This document shows, piece by piece, positions 25,825 through 38,235 of a stretch of 64,000 nt of DNA (position 1 is its first letter; each line of letters starts with the position of its first letter). This DNA is from Synaphobranchus kaupii (taxonomy: Eukaryota > Chordata > Actinopteri > Anguilliformes > Synaphobranchidae): assembly GCA_029718625.1 (NCBI GenBank), contig CM056376.1, positions 110,589,576-110,653,575 on the forward strand, given 5' to 3'. Below the pieces are notes generated by a model that made no database searches, was not told where the DNA came from, and was given only the letters and a program-made list of their open reading frames with translations. The position numbers and the translations under genes are program-made.

Positions 25825-28209
25825 TATATGCAAACGAGGGGAAAAAGCCTGGGAACTGTATGGCACACACAGTGCCCTAAATAAAAAGGTGCCCCCCAAA
25901 CCATGCAAACCGTAAGGCAGGTCACTGCATCAGTTACAAACGTCTTACGAGAGAGGCAGTTTGTTTGCTTGTATGATTGGTTGTTTCGTTCCAAATGGAT
26001 TTTACTTCTGCTTCAATCTACAATTAGATATATAGTTTATATACTTATTTTGAATCATATTCTGAAATAATTGCTTCCTAAATAGTATTTAAAGCATATC
26101 AAACAGTTTTAACCCATGCATGTGCTCTAAAAGATTGTTTATCTTCAAAATGACCATCTTGGAAATGAACTAATGACCCAGATTTTATTGATGTGTTCAT
26201 TGCCAAAAGCAACATAAATTGGCAGTAAAACATTCCGCTGACTGACTGTTTTAATTTGGGGGAGCTCACTCTGATTCTTACTTTTCCACTCATTTCATTG
26301 ATCCTTTTCCCTCCCTGGTTATTGATCCTCTCAGAAACCCAATACGACTCAGTAAAACTGAATCTGGGGTCTCCTGTCAGCCACCTTGCTCGTTAAATGA
26401 GGGTTCACTGATTTTTACAGGCAGATATTTTTTCGGCACAGCCAGGAGAATCTGCAGAGCTATCATTATGCTCATACTGAGAACCCTCTCTTCCTTTTAA
26501 ATTTCATTCACACTGATTTATTGCCAGGAGTGAGTGTTCACACAGTCAATTATTCTGTTTTCACTGAAGATATACAAAGATGACATGTATAATATGAAAT
26601 AAATCCATATGAAATGTCCCAAATAGCCATTTCAGATCAAAGGAACTGGAATGTAAACCTAGCTAAAACTATAGACTATAAATCATTGCTATTGTGATAA
26701 AGACATTCATTTTTCAAACGATCATGTGCTAGCTGCATTGCAGTTATGAGCTCATTATTCCATATTGATAAAATGAGATGTGTGCATTGCTGTCACGGTT
26801 GGGGTTTAAGTCTACCATTCCCAATACAGGTCAAGGGTTAAATTAATTTCATTACAGTCTGGGAAATGTGATGGTCATTTACTTTTTTTTGGGGGGGGGG
26901 GGGTGTGTGTGTGTGCGTGTGTGAGGGGGGTAAGGGGGGCACTTGGTTCCAGTAAGCATCCCAGGGTCTCAAATAGAATACCAACTGTGGCACTGTCAAC
27001 CAGAGGTGGGGTCAGATCCAATTAAATTCATGTCGTGTTTGCCTGAGATCTCCCCCTAAAACAAAAACATAACAGATTGTTCTAGATTAGGAGAAAAGAA
27101 AAAAAAAATGACGATGAGCAGTTTGTAGTTGTTCACAGTGCTGAACAGTCGCTGGTATTTATACAGTCTGTAGGCAAGGATGGTCACCACAGAACATTCC
27201 AGATTCCATGCCCCCGCCCCCGCCCTCTCCCTACCCATTCCCGCTCAAATACATTTGTTGTTCTATAGAATTGCAATTGTCCCACTCATGACTCCGAAAG
27301 TATGATACGCCACTCCAGAGCATTTTCCCGCAGAGATCATGAGGCAGAATCAGAAGGAATTACACGCCTCCTCAGACTCAAGGAGGCCTGGAAAAAGCCC
27401 CACAAACTCTGTACATTTTTAACGTTCCAATGAGTTCCCTTGATTGGGGAAATACAGTAGAACGAACAACCAAGCCCCTCTGACATTAAAGAGTTAGCTG
27501 GACTTCGGAGACTGAAGTGATTTAAGGTGCGGATCAACTAGCTGGATGAAATAAAATGGATGGTCGCCCACGGTGGTTTTTGTAAAGAAACCATTACTGC
27601 ATCCATTGTGTTGGAGCTGCCTATTAAGTCTCTAATGGCTCTGGTGAACAGAACCACTACCTTTGTCAAGTCAGCGCAAAATGTATTTCCTGACTTTTTT
27701 TCTTTTCCATTTTCTTTCATTCTTTTATTTTGAACACACGCATAAACTCACATTATTATTTTGTACGCACACACACACAGGTTGATACCACGGCACATGG
27801 GAATTCATTGTGTTTGTACTGCAGCAATGCAATTCACAGGCATTCACAGAAGAGGGCAGTTTTCCTGAAAATTCAATGAGCACACAATGAAATAATGTAA
27901 ATTCTGTTTTTTGTATTACGATTTAAAACCCTCAGGCCTTTCTCTCTCTTGGTACAGCAAGCATTGACTGCCCCCCAACAACCCCCCCCCAAAAAAAAAA
28001 CCCAAACCCATTTCAAACCCTCCCCACTTTCAGTTGCACAAGATTCATCCGTCCTGTTACATCCAAACACATCGAAATGTCGAATAAATGCTATTGCTTA
28101 ACATAGGCCCTTCAGTTCTCTGTGGTTCTGAAAAAGGAAAAGAGAATGTCTCTCATGTGCAAGCAGGCAAGCAGGAGTGCAGCTGCGAACCAAAACAAAT
28201 CAATACAAG
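25822..28209. other. Non-coding DNA with one stray array copy and a G-rich tract
   Basis: A diverged copy of the 88-bp unit lies at about 25892-25970 (aaaccgtaaggcaggtcactgc). A G-rich tract at 26890-26938 mixes G runs with GT. A lone hAT-like end is seen at 27003. No gene was recognised in 26000-28200. Confidence 0.5.
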
Positions 28210-28238
28210 TGGGGGGGGGGGGGGGGGGGGGGGGGGGG
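28210..28238. repeat. Poly(G) run, about 29 nt
   Basis: Homopolymer G tract. The length may be unreliable because such runs are hard to sequence. Confidence 0.9.
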
Positions 28239-29251
28239 TCTGTGCAGGAGAAGGGAAGAAAATCACACACTGTACATTCAAGAAGATTTTGTAAACTCAC
28301 AAAAAATAAACTCCTGAAAACGTTTGCAGAGGCAGGCAATATTCTGTGTTGATGTTTACAAAACGTTTTTCTTTTTATTTATTTATTTTTTGCGTGTGTC
28401 AAAAATATTCTCTCTGATCTTCTTATCCAACAGGTTTTATAGGAACTTATTAACAGTGACAAAATTTCCAGCTGGTACACTACATTACCCAAGCATCCCT
28501 GGAACAAAGGGATTCCCAGACTCAGTCCAAGTTCCCAAATTCAGTCGAAACTCAGATCTCTGTGTATTACTGCTGTTTGGTCCAGCTGAAACAGCTATTT
28601 ACAGCTTCTAAAAGGCAGTAAATTTAGTTGCTGGTTTTTGAAGCCAAACATCTGAAAAACGAAGGCTTTAAAAAAAGTCAAAGAGCCAAACCGGCTTTTG
28701 AGTGAATTCAGTCAAGAAACAGCAGACACATGGTTCCTAGGACTGAGTTCGGCCACCCAAAAAATAATGGTGCACAAAAGTCCGATATTACCATCAATAT
28801 AAAAATAAATAGCCTAGTTCTGTTGTAGCCAATTTCTGTTATTTAGGCTCTGTGTACTTTGTTGTTTGTGTCAGTGTGGGTCCATCTCTGCTTTTTTCTT
28901 GGTTAGGGTTGCTCCCTAAAAAATATATGATTTAATAAATTATATTATTTGATAATAGATGGACTGTATTTGTGAAAAAAATAAATTAACAAGTGAATTT
29001 AATTGTGAGTCCAAGTTAGAGACAAATGTTAACTGAAACCAGGCCAGCGTCTTTTACTGTACGTCAAGCAGCCAAGAAACTCTTCTTCCTGAGAAGCATA
29101 TCAAGATCGCGGCGGTAGTTTGGCGCGTCGCGCTCACTTTCCATGAAGCAGGTTTGAAATTCCTCACATGGCAAATAACTGAGGTCACTGGCTCATGCAA
29201 TCTGAGCGTATCTCCAGGCACTGACTCATCATACACGTCATAACTCATCAT
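28239..29251. other. Non-coding, nothing recognised
   Basis: No gene or clear repeat recognised. Confidence 0.5.
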
Positions 29252-29481
29252 AACCTCCTAAGACCTGGAAATTCATTCTGGCTCCCGGTAGGGTACATGA
29301 GTCTATGCGGTCTCAATAACCATACGTTCTACCGTGCTAACACCTGTTGTTCTGCTCAGAGGAAATCATTTATATTTTTCAAAACGTTTTCACTGCAGCA
29401 TGGTTTTGTCACCCAAGACAATTATGTAAAAAAAAAAAAAAAGAATACTTTACTGTTTTTCTGCTGGGTCTCAGGAGGATA
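29252..29481. mobile_element. MITE with cctcctaagacctgg ends, copy 1
   Basis: The left end cctcctaagacctggaaatt and right end gctgggtctcaggagg are inverted copies, with an internal ggtagggtacatgag...tctcaataaccata segment. 42951-43175 has the same ends, order and internal blocks, which supports a family. Target duplication unclear. Confidence 0.6.
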
Positions 29482-29684
29482 GGAAATAAAAAGAAAATAA
29501 GCAGCAATCTGATCTCAGTATGATCTAATGTTTGACTTTGTAGCATGCGGATATTTCGATTGTGCTTTGTCGTCTGGTTGCCATGATAAAAATTCCAATT
29601 GAAGCATTTTTTCGAGTGCGTTTGTAAATTGTATCATGACCGAAATCTCACAGCGCACCTGTTGTAGGCATTTGGATTGCTGTT
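29482..29684. other. Non-coding, nothing recognised
   Basis: Unique-looking short spacer. Confidence 0.4.
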
Positions 29685-29788
29685 CACACACACACGCTCG
29701 CACGCACACATTTGCCTGCACACACATGCGCACACACTCGCGCACACACACACACACACACACACACCCTCACACATGCACACACACG

Positions 29789-29865
<77 letters not shown>

Positions 29866-29868
29866 AAA
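29685..29868. repeat. (CA)n-rich microsatellite
   Basis: Interrupted then pure CA dinucleotides with CG variants. Long open frames here are only low-complexity shadows. Confidence 0.97.
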
Positions 29869-30632
29869 ATACAGTCATCCAACACATTGATAGAAGTGGC
29901 TTCCAGCCAAGTCCATCCTGGCAGGAGAGTAGACCCTCTTGCCCACAGTTAATCCCTGCTGCTAACAGACATTTCTCTCTGTTAAACAAGAGTGGGCACA
30001 GAGATAGCCTGGCTCTTTGAGAGAGGCAACCAGTGTTTGAAAAAGCCGGGGGTCTGATGTGTGCCGTATGCTTAGATTACATGCAGAACGGCAGTAAGAT
30101 GTGAGGGGGAGACACCTCAGCCTCTCTGGCTGACCTGAACACACAAACCAGGGAGAAAAACCCTGCAGTACACAAACCAGGGAGAAAAACCCCGCAGTGC
30201 GATTAGCCGTTTGTTCACATTGTAGGAGACAGGAGCACTGGCACAAAACCTAATGACAAACTGTCATTTCTGGGAGGGTCCATTTTATTCATATATAAGT
30301 AGCACTGCAAGCTATGCTGTCTTACATTGTTTAAGGGGAATATTACAGAATACAATATAACTGATGGCCAGGTATTTGATTAAAAGTATCTGCCAGTTTA
30401 CTCAAACTCACCTGGCATAGCAACCATTTTTCATAAGGTGTATTTTGTTCTAGATTCAGTTCAGCTCAAGAGGCTCGCTAGATGGTACAGTCCATCACTC
30501 AAAGCCATTATGGGGATGGCATCCTTACAAAAACCTAATTGTAGCTATGTACTTTTTCGCTGCTCAATCTAATTTTCCTTTTACACACGCACATACACAC
30601 ACACACACGACACGCATGCATATATATATATA
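29869..30632. other. Non-coding with a 33-bp duplication and short CA/TA runs
   Basis: cacaaaccagggagaaaaac occurs twice in tandem (30142-30198). A short CA run and a TA run (30619-30632) precede the MITE. Confidence 0.6.
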
Positions 30633-31007
30633 CAGTGCCCTCCACTAATATTGACACCCCTGGTAAAGATGAGTAAAAAGGGTTATAAAAAGTATTTTGA
30701 TGTTGTTGGGTCACAAAAATCAGGAAGTCATGGCATGCAAAGGATATGCGACCAAATATTTAAAATGATTACTTTATTCTATACATAAATGCAGGGGTGC
30801 CAATAATTGTGGCACACGTGGTTTTGTTAAAAATAATTATTTCTAGATGAGGGATTTTTTTTTTCTCATAATAAATTTACTTCAATTAAAGGTTGGATTT
30901 GTATAATTTTTTCACTGTGACATTAAGCTAATTCACCAAATGGTGAATTTTTTATAACCATTTTTACTCATCTTTACCAGGGATGCCAATAATAGTGGAG
31001 GGCACTG
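30633..31007. mobile_element. Tc1-type MITE with cagtgccctcc ends, 375 bp
   Basis: Ends cagtgccctccactaatatt and its inverse ...aatagtggagggcactg are flanked by TA (30631-30632, 31008-31009). Long subterminal inverted segments (ctggtaaagatgagtaaaaa / inverse) follow. 30697-30757 is the outer end, in inverse, of the module found at 18.9, 52.8 and 54.3 kb. Confidence 0.85.
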
Positions 31008-31319
31008 TATACTGTATATATATTTGTGGTTGATTGACAGGCAGTGGTACCATGGTATCTCTGGCTGCTGGCCGAGTGTCTGAAGGAGGTTTTTATAGGA
31101 TATTATACACAAACCGCAGAATGAATATTGGAATGGGGGAGTGGCAGTTACACTGTCAGCAGCTGCCAAATTCCAACATCCATGCTGCAGTTTGTGTGCT
31201 GTATCTAAAAATCCTTCTCAGGCTGTTACATGTGACAGCTGGTACTGAGAGAACATGGGTCCAGCTGGCAAATATGGTACTACTGACTGCCAGTGAACTA
31301 CAAATTCAGAAAAGAAATA

Positions 31320-31412
31320 TGCATGTGTGTGTGTGCATGTGTGTCCATGTGTGTGAGTGTGTGTGTCTGCGTGCGTGCGTGCGTATGTGTATGTGTATGT
31401 CTGTGGGTGTGT

Positions 31413-31448
<36 letters not shown>

Positions 31449-31452
31449 GTGT
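31320..31452. repeat. (GT)n-rich microsatellite
   Basis: Imperfect GT/GC dinucleotide tract. The long frames across it are low-complexity artefacts. Confidence 0.95.
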
Positions 31453-34400
31453 AGAGATAGACAGAAAGATGGAAAGAGAGAGCACAATAAATGAAATGCA
31501 GATGACTGAATGTACTCAAACACTGATGAAAGACATGTTCTTACCTTTAATGAGCTCGTCCATTTTATTAAGGCTCACACACCTCCGCTACTTTCACAGG
31601 ATGCTGATTAATTAACTCATATAAATATGACAGTAAACAAAACAAACTTCACTTAATTACAAGCTAAACTTATCCCTGACCTCTTTATAATGAGGAAAGA
31701 TAGTTAACCAGATCCAATTTTTACTTTTAACCTCTAACAAACATTTACCCAGTATTTTAGTCCTTATCTTAAATGCATCACTGTAGGCATTCTAATTACA
31801 GTAATCAGTGGTAAGCAATCAAGGCAACAAGACCATTAATTTAATCAAGTGTTGTAGTGCTGGATTTGAGCATAAGTTTTCACTCACACCAAGTTTCTCT
31901 TGTAAGATTGGACACCCCTGTGGTAATTGAATGATTATGTGGGATGATAACCACAATGTGTTTGATTGCTTAACAAGTGCTTTCAGGAAGTACTACATAG
32001 CCCTCTTGGTGTTAGAGGATGAAACAACATGTTTATAATAAATCAGGAAAACCCATGGCCCTCATCATTCTGTATATCAGGACTTTCCAAACCCAAATAT
32101 TTCTCTAAATTTTTGGGGGGGAAAATGCAAGAAATATTTACACTCGTTTTAAAGGCTAAGTACACCCTAGATCACTTCTTTTTTTTCCCCTGCTGTAAAC
32201 GTGTTTGTATGCCTACCTTATAATGAAACGTATTCATCCATTCCGTTATTTCAACAATTCTGAAATAATATTGTATATCATAAGAGACTGGTAGTCTCTG
32301 TCTTTGTGCTGCCAACTAACGGTTGAAATTCCCTTTCTGCTCCCCACACTGCCCCCACCCCAATCGTGATGTCAGAGTACCTCTTTGGAGGTACCTCTAC
32401 GTCATATGGATAATTGTTGTCAGCTGGCACCTGATTGGTTAGACCCACTACGTTCCTTTCGGCTCCACGTTTTTAAACCAGAACAACGTTGTGACCTTTT
32501 CATAAACTCTCTTATTCCATCTATATAGTCCACTAAAATACCTTTCTGAAAATATTTGAGGTGAGAAATAGGCCATGCAGTTGCTGAATCTTGATTCATA
32601 TTTGATCTGCAACATCTAGTTTGACAGTTTGATACAAAATCATTTGTACATTGTACGTTCATTTATACAAATGACGATGGACACAGATCCTCCGCTCCCA
32701 CCCCTCTCCCTCACTCACCACACAAAGTATTTCTCAAAATTGTGTAGACAGGCTGAGACAGTGGGTGTACTTACTCTTTAAGCATGTTTTGGTGTTACAT
32801 ATTTCATAAATTATACATTTTACACTTTCAGACGAAGCAAGCCTTGTTTACATGTCCTTGGTAATATTCATAATGTAATTCCACATGCTCATTGTGTTAA
32901 ATAATTCCTGAACTGTCTAGCAGCTGGTGTTGGAAAAAGGTGTCAAACATTAACTATAAGGGGCCTCAGATTAAATAGTTTGGAAACTCTGACATAAAGC
33001 CAATCTCCTCTATATACAGTTAATTTTCCCCAGGATATTTGGGTGCGCAAACTGAAAATTGGCCTTGACAAGGACTGGTTATGACTGTGCAAGTAAAGGC
33101 TAGGAGAAATTATTGTGTAATTATGTTAAAAAAAAAAACTTCCTGACCCTCTCCAAAGGTGAGCAAGATAAATGAGTATGCCAACTGCACATAAGCATGT
33201 TGGCAAAGAAAGAGGCAGTGTATAGGGCCACCGCTTCCTTCATCTTGTCCTGTTCAAAAAATGAAGCCATAAAATCCACTGTGAGCCCTCATATAAAATC
33301 AGCAAATGTGCAGTTTTGGGAGCTCAGATGGGTGGTGAAATGCTAAAGTAAAAGAGAGGGAATACAGCACAGGGCCGGCGGTCACCTTTTAAATTCTGTG
33401 ATTAAACAGGCTTCCATTCTGGCAACATTCAAAAAGACCTCTTCAACTTCACTGCTGTACCCATAACATATGTTGTTTGCAGGCCTTGTTTAGCCATGGG
33501 GTTTACCGTAAAATTCATTTTTACGGTAAAAAGTAGTTTTTTACAATGTGGAATTGTGGTTGTGCGGATCAGAGACCCTGAATGCTATGTTTATGTTAGT
33601 TCTCCGTACCGTAAGACTCCAGAACAGAGTGATTTTGAAGAAGAACGGTCCGCCCTATCTTGCCTGGTTTTGTTTGCACATTAAAGAATGTCAATTTGTC
33701 TCCTTGGGTCAACAGTCCTGGCTCCTCTGGAGCATTTACTTTGGTGAAGAGAGGTCTTAGCAATCTCTCCAGTGCCCTTTACTCACGAATGCTCTTACAG
33801 GTTAATGCCCATCAATTCAGCCCAAATTCAATAAAACTAATTCAATCAGTGAAGTAGTTATTTATTGTAAATTGAAAAGCCTCTGGTGCACCCTGATATT
33901 CCCACGTGTAATTTACGTAGATGAATCTGGATTACTGGGATATTTACACAAAACCAGAGAGGAGATTTGTTAAGAGGTTCGTTAAGTATTTCAACTAATT
34001 CAAAAGTGTTTATCAATACATAATAAGAAATGCAGTTTCATAAACATTAAATAGATAATCAGAAATGCATATGTCAATAGCAACAAAGTCACTACTGCAT
34101 CAGTAGTGACTTATTGGCTATTTTTGGTTTTTGAAATAAGCATTCATGAATGACTATAGGTCTATAGTGTTTGTGAATGTGCTATGTAGTGCTTATGGAG
34201 GAGTTACATAGCTGTTATGAAGGACCAGTCATGAAAATTAAAGTTCCCATTATGTCAGTGCACAGCTGGTGGCTAAAACAAAGTGCATGTGTGAGATAAG
34301 TACCTTTGACTGCGGCAGCTGTAATTGCTGCAAGATTAAGACATTGGCCTGAAGTCAATAAATGTTTGGCCTTGCTTTGATTCACAAGTATATGCCAGTC

Positions 34401-35439
34401 TTTTTCATTATAAACACAGCTTGAAGAGTACATCAGTCCCCCGTATACCTTTTCAAAGCTGTGTTTGTGAATAAAAAATAATGCCTTGATTAAAGTAAAA
34501 TGTTGACTGAATCCAAGGCCAATTCATAGCAAATCAGCAGATCTAGAGAGAATAGATCTAGAGAGGTCCAGCTGACAAAGACCAAGAAAATATAAAAAAT
34601 CACAAGCCCTGCCGTTTCCATGGTGTACACCCTCATCACTTTCTTTGGTTGCAGTGACGATGCACTTCCTGCTCTGATCAATGCACTTCCTGCTGGTGGA
34701 CTGTACTGCACTAATATGAAGAAAAACAGGTTGTTGTGCAAAAGTTTTTCTTCCAACTTCTTGGTGATGTCATGCTATCTTTTCTCTGTCCCTCCTGTTT
34801 GATAATCTCATTATTCTCAAAGCATTAATTTTGTGTGTGATTGAATTCCACCCCCAATTCCTTTCCCCAGGAATTTAAAAATGAATAACATTTAAAATAG
34901 ATTTGTACAACAGCACTGCCTGTACTAACTCAATTCCCTCGCTAATGTTTAGTCTTCTCTTGCATTTTCTCTGTCATTCCTTTTTGTTTTATTTTGGGTC
35001 TTAGGGCTGGGATGCATGGTGCTTTGGTTTAAACTTGCTTTTGTATATAGTGGTCTTGGGTTTAATTGTGTACAACACTAATAATGTCCTTGTTTTGTGG
35101 TGTAACTATCTGTATGTGTCATGTGTGTGCTGGGGGGCAGTTTCAGATAACAGGTTGGGTCTGCTCCTGAATCAAAACAAAAAAAAAAAGATCAAAGTTC
35201 ATCAGAAGCTATATAAGCGTACCTCATACGTAAAATCAAAATGCCACTAAATGTAGCTTCAGAATATCAATTTGAACGTTAATTTATTTTTATTTTCTGT
35301 TAAATTCACATGACAAAATGTAGCCTCTGAAATACACAATGCAAACGTAGCTAATAGATTACGATTGTAAAAAGCAAACACATTAGACGATGCCTATTAA
35401 TCAGTTGTAGCCAAGAGTCTTGCGTTCGGGTCCAGTCCA
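31453..35439. other. Non-coding DNA, no gene recognised
   Basis: No frame resembles a known protein. A perfect 11-bp hairpin lies at 34086-34112 (aagtcactact / agtagtgactt, 5-nt loop). Short acggtaaaa-type inverted motifs occur near 33505-33545. An a/t-rich spacer otherwise. Confidence 0.5.
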
Positions 35440-35695
35440 GTGTTCAACCACAATAGTTGTGCTCATAACATTCATGGGACATTCAGGGACATTCCTGCAA
35501 CGTCTGTTACTTGTTACAATATAACGTCATGTAATGAATGTCTGGGGGAGGCTACTAGAACGTCCCGGGAACATTCTCTGTGACGTCCACGTAACGTTTA
35601 GAAAACCCTACAAAAAGACGTCAAGGCGACATCCTGATGACATTTCGAGATGTTCAGGGGACGTCCCGGAGACCTAACTTTGTTAGCTGGATTGT
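35440..35695. repeat. acgtcc-rich interspersed repeat, possible MITE
   Basis: gacattc, acgtcc and gacgtc motifs recur in both orientations (cgtcccgggaacattc, gacgtccacgtaacg, ggacgtcccggagacc), unlike the flanks. This pattern is seen in fish interspersed repeats. The ends cannot be fixed. Confidence 0.35.
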
Positions 35696-35926
35696 TTCTC
35701 TTTTTATTTGATTCCCACCCCTGAATATCTCTCGCTCCCTCTGTCCACACTTCCCTCACCCCCTCTGTTCATTATTGTAGTTCTGTTAAACCAGAAAGCA
35801 TGTAATTTTTCATTGTAGAGTGACCATGTTCAAATCATAAACCCTTTTGTTATTTTAGCGGTATGCTTGTGTTAAAGAAAATAGGTTCACCCACAAGAGC
35901 TAATAAAAAAGGTGTGTGTGAGAGAG
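35696..35926. other. Non-coding, nothing recognised
   Basis: Spacer before the GA/GT tract. Confidence 0.4.
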
Positions 35927-35951
35927 ATACAGAGAGAGAGAGAGAGAGAGA

Positions 35952-35980
<29 letters not shown>
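35927..35980. repeat. (GA)n(GT)n compound microsatellite
   Basis: A GA run passes directly into a GT run. Confidence 0.95.
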
Positions 35981-35982
<2 letters not shown>

Positions 35983-36406
35983 GGGGTAAGCCAATCTTTT
36001 AAAGATTGCAGCTAATTTGATGTTGTTACAATTAAAATGGTTTAATGGTGCTCTTATTCATTGAGAGTCAAATTTCATCCTTATGACTTTATTAGTTACA
36101 GTTTTTCCGCTACAAATAAACTTTAATCATCAAACACAAGTGAACAAGTCAAGTTATGCATATTGCACGTTAGGCAAATATGAAAGCATTTCTTGTGATA
36201 ATTATGTCGCTATAGAAATCAGGAATGTGCAAAAGCTGTGGGAATGGGCATATGGTTTGACTTTTAGTAGTTAGTGTTGAAATTTCATTGTATTTTCAAC
36301 ATGTGAAATGACCAAAAGACATGCTGTTCTGCAATGCTCTGCAGCACTCAAAAAAAAATCACACATAAATACTCATGCTGGAGAGGTGTTTTTTTGACTA
36401 TATGCA
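35981..36406. other. Non-coding, nothing recognised
   Basis: AT-rich spacer before the second SINE-like copy. Confidence 0.4.
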
Positions 36407-36750
36407 GTGGTTAGCACTTTTGCCTCACAGCAAGAAGGTACCGAGTTTGAATCCCGGCCAAGGGCCCTTCTGTGTGGAGCTTGCAAGTTCTCCCCGTGCC
36501 CGCGTAGGTTTCCTCCGGGTACTCCGGTTTCCTCCCACAGTCCAAAAACATGCAAGTTAGGCTAATTGGAGACTCAAAATTGCCCATAGGTATGAGCGTG
36601 TGAGTGAATGGTGTGTGTGCCCTGTGATGGATTGGCGGCCTGTCCAAGGTCAATTGGCTGCTTCTCGCACAGTGCATGCTGGGATAGGCTCCAGCACTCC
36701 CCGCGACACTGACCAGGTATAAGCAGGTTAGATAATGAATGGATGGATGG
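36407..36750 (+). mobile_element. tRNA-headed SINE-like repeat, copy 2
   Basis: The same head, body and tail order as 18301-18650: ggttagcacttttgcctcac, gagtttgaatcccggcc (B-box-like), ctccccgtgcccgcgtaggt, ctgggataggctccagcact, ending in (atgg)n near 36736-36750. It differs from copy 1 by scattered changes. Confidence 0.8.
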
Positions 36751-36866
36751 CTATGCTTACAGTCTAATACAATTGCAAAGGGACATGTTTTAAATTTTGT
36801 GCATTATCTATGTGCATTTTTGTCAAAGTATTCACACATTCAAGGATCAACCCAAGACAAGAGCTA

Positions 36867-37409
36867 CACTGCCTGGCCAAAAAAAAAGTCGCACACTCTA
36901 ATATTTCGTTAGACCGCCTTTAGCTTTGATTACGGCACGCATTTGTTGTGGCATTGTTTCGACAACCTTATGCAATGTCACAACATTTATTTCCATCCAG
37001 AGTAGCATAAGTTTTTGGCTGAGATCTTGTATTGACGACGGGAGAGTCAAACCACTCCGTAAAGTGTTCTCCAGCACATCCCAAAGACTTTCAATGGGGT
37101 TAAGGTCAGGAATCTGGTGGCTAATTCATGTGTGAAAATGATTCCTCATGCTCCCTGAACCACTCTTTCACAATTTGAGCCCGATTAATCTTGTCATTGT
37201 CATCCTGGAATATGCCCATTGATGGGATAACCTGGTCATTCAGTACATTCAGGTACTTCGCTGACTTCATTTTATTGCTCCATAATGTTGCTGAGCCTAG
37301 ACCTGACCAACTGAAGCAACCCCAGATCATAACACTGCCTCCAGAGGCTTGTACAGTGGGCACTATGCATGACGGGTGCAATGGCGACTTTATTTTTGGC
37401 TGGGCAGTG
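36867..37409 (-). mobile_element. Tc1-like deletion derivative, copy C
   Basis: 543 bp with ends cactgcctggccaaaaaaaa and tttttggctgggcagtg, flanked by TA (36865-36866, 37410-37411). The minus strand keeps [34 protein letters not shown] and the SPDLNP zone. It has the same missing N-terminal half as copies A and B. The second Asp of the DDE triad is kept, but frame breaks remove function. Confidence 0.9.
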
Positions 37410-37461
37410 TATAAGTAATAAATACAACTGATGAAATTATTTATTATACATTTATTTTACA

Positions 37462-37790
37462 AACCCCAATTCCAAATAAGTTGGGACATAAAAGCAGAAA
37501 GCAGTGAGTTGTAAATTGTCTTTTACATATATTTAATTAAAAACAGTACAAAGAAAATATATTTAATGTTTTACCTTATCAACTTTATAGATTTTTGTAA
37601 ATATATACACTAATTCCGAATTTGATGCTTGCAACACTTCCAAACAAGTTGGGACAGGGGCAAAAAAAAGATTGGGAAGTTCAAAAAACACCTGTTTGGA
37701 ACATTCCACAGATAAAAAAGTGATGGTGTCATGACTGGGTATAAAAGGATATCAAAAGAATGCAGATTTGGCTTGAGCATAACTCAGGGA
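37462..37790. mobile_element. DNA-transposon end fragment (ccaattccaaataagttggg)
   Basis: caaaccccaattccaaataa + gttgggac at 37462, and a second internal ccaaacaagttgggacaggg at 37649, resemble the repeated end motifs of a common fish DNA transposon. No transposase or opposite terminus is present, so the class is left open. Confidence 0.4.
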
Positions 37791-38000
37791 TGGGATAATT
37801 TCAGCCAACCAGGATGACAACATATCATCACAACAGCGTATATTATCTAAAACAAAATGCTATAACAACCCAAGGTTAAAAAATTCCTGTATATGGTTTA
37901 CATGCCCCTTTCACTCTGTTAAAATGTACACCTGAAGTTGCACTGTCCCACTCTCTACACCAGTGGTTCTCAACCTAGGTCAATAAAATGGCAACAATTA

Positions 38001-38235
38001 TTTTAAACTGATAAAGTTAAGCATTGAGGTGAATTAATAGGCTCCTAATTCGGTAGCTGAACACATGTCTTCGAGTTCCTTCATATTTATTTCCTTAAAC
38101 TTATTAACACAATGCAGGCTTGGCTCATTATCATTTGCCTTGTCTTTGAATTCCTCAATATTTCCAAAATGGTTACTTTTAATGGCCATGTGTCCACAAT
38201 TTCACCAATTAGGAGCCTATTGATTCACCTCAGTC
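38001..38235 (+). repeat. Left arm of inner inverted repeat
   Basis: Matches the reverse complement of 40786-41014 along its whole length with moderate drift. Shared blocks include aatttcaccaattaggagcc + tattgattcacctcagtc and ttattaacac. Confidence 0.8.

Noticed and set aside
24250..25960. Right terminal repeat of the hAT element
   Set aside because: I looked for the inverse of cagggccggatc and a second attgagag; gtgcccccc at about 25890 is similar to the subterminal repeat but has no proper end or duplication.
29634..29890. Cys/Val- or His/Thr-rich frames
   Set aside because: Low-complexity translation of a CA/GT microsatellite; the same applies at 25740-25990, 31220-31520, 51840-52270 and 53200-53500.
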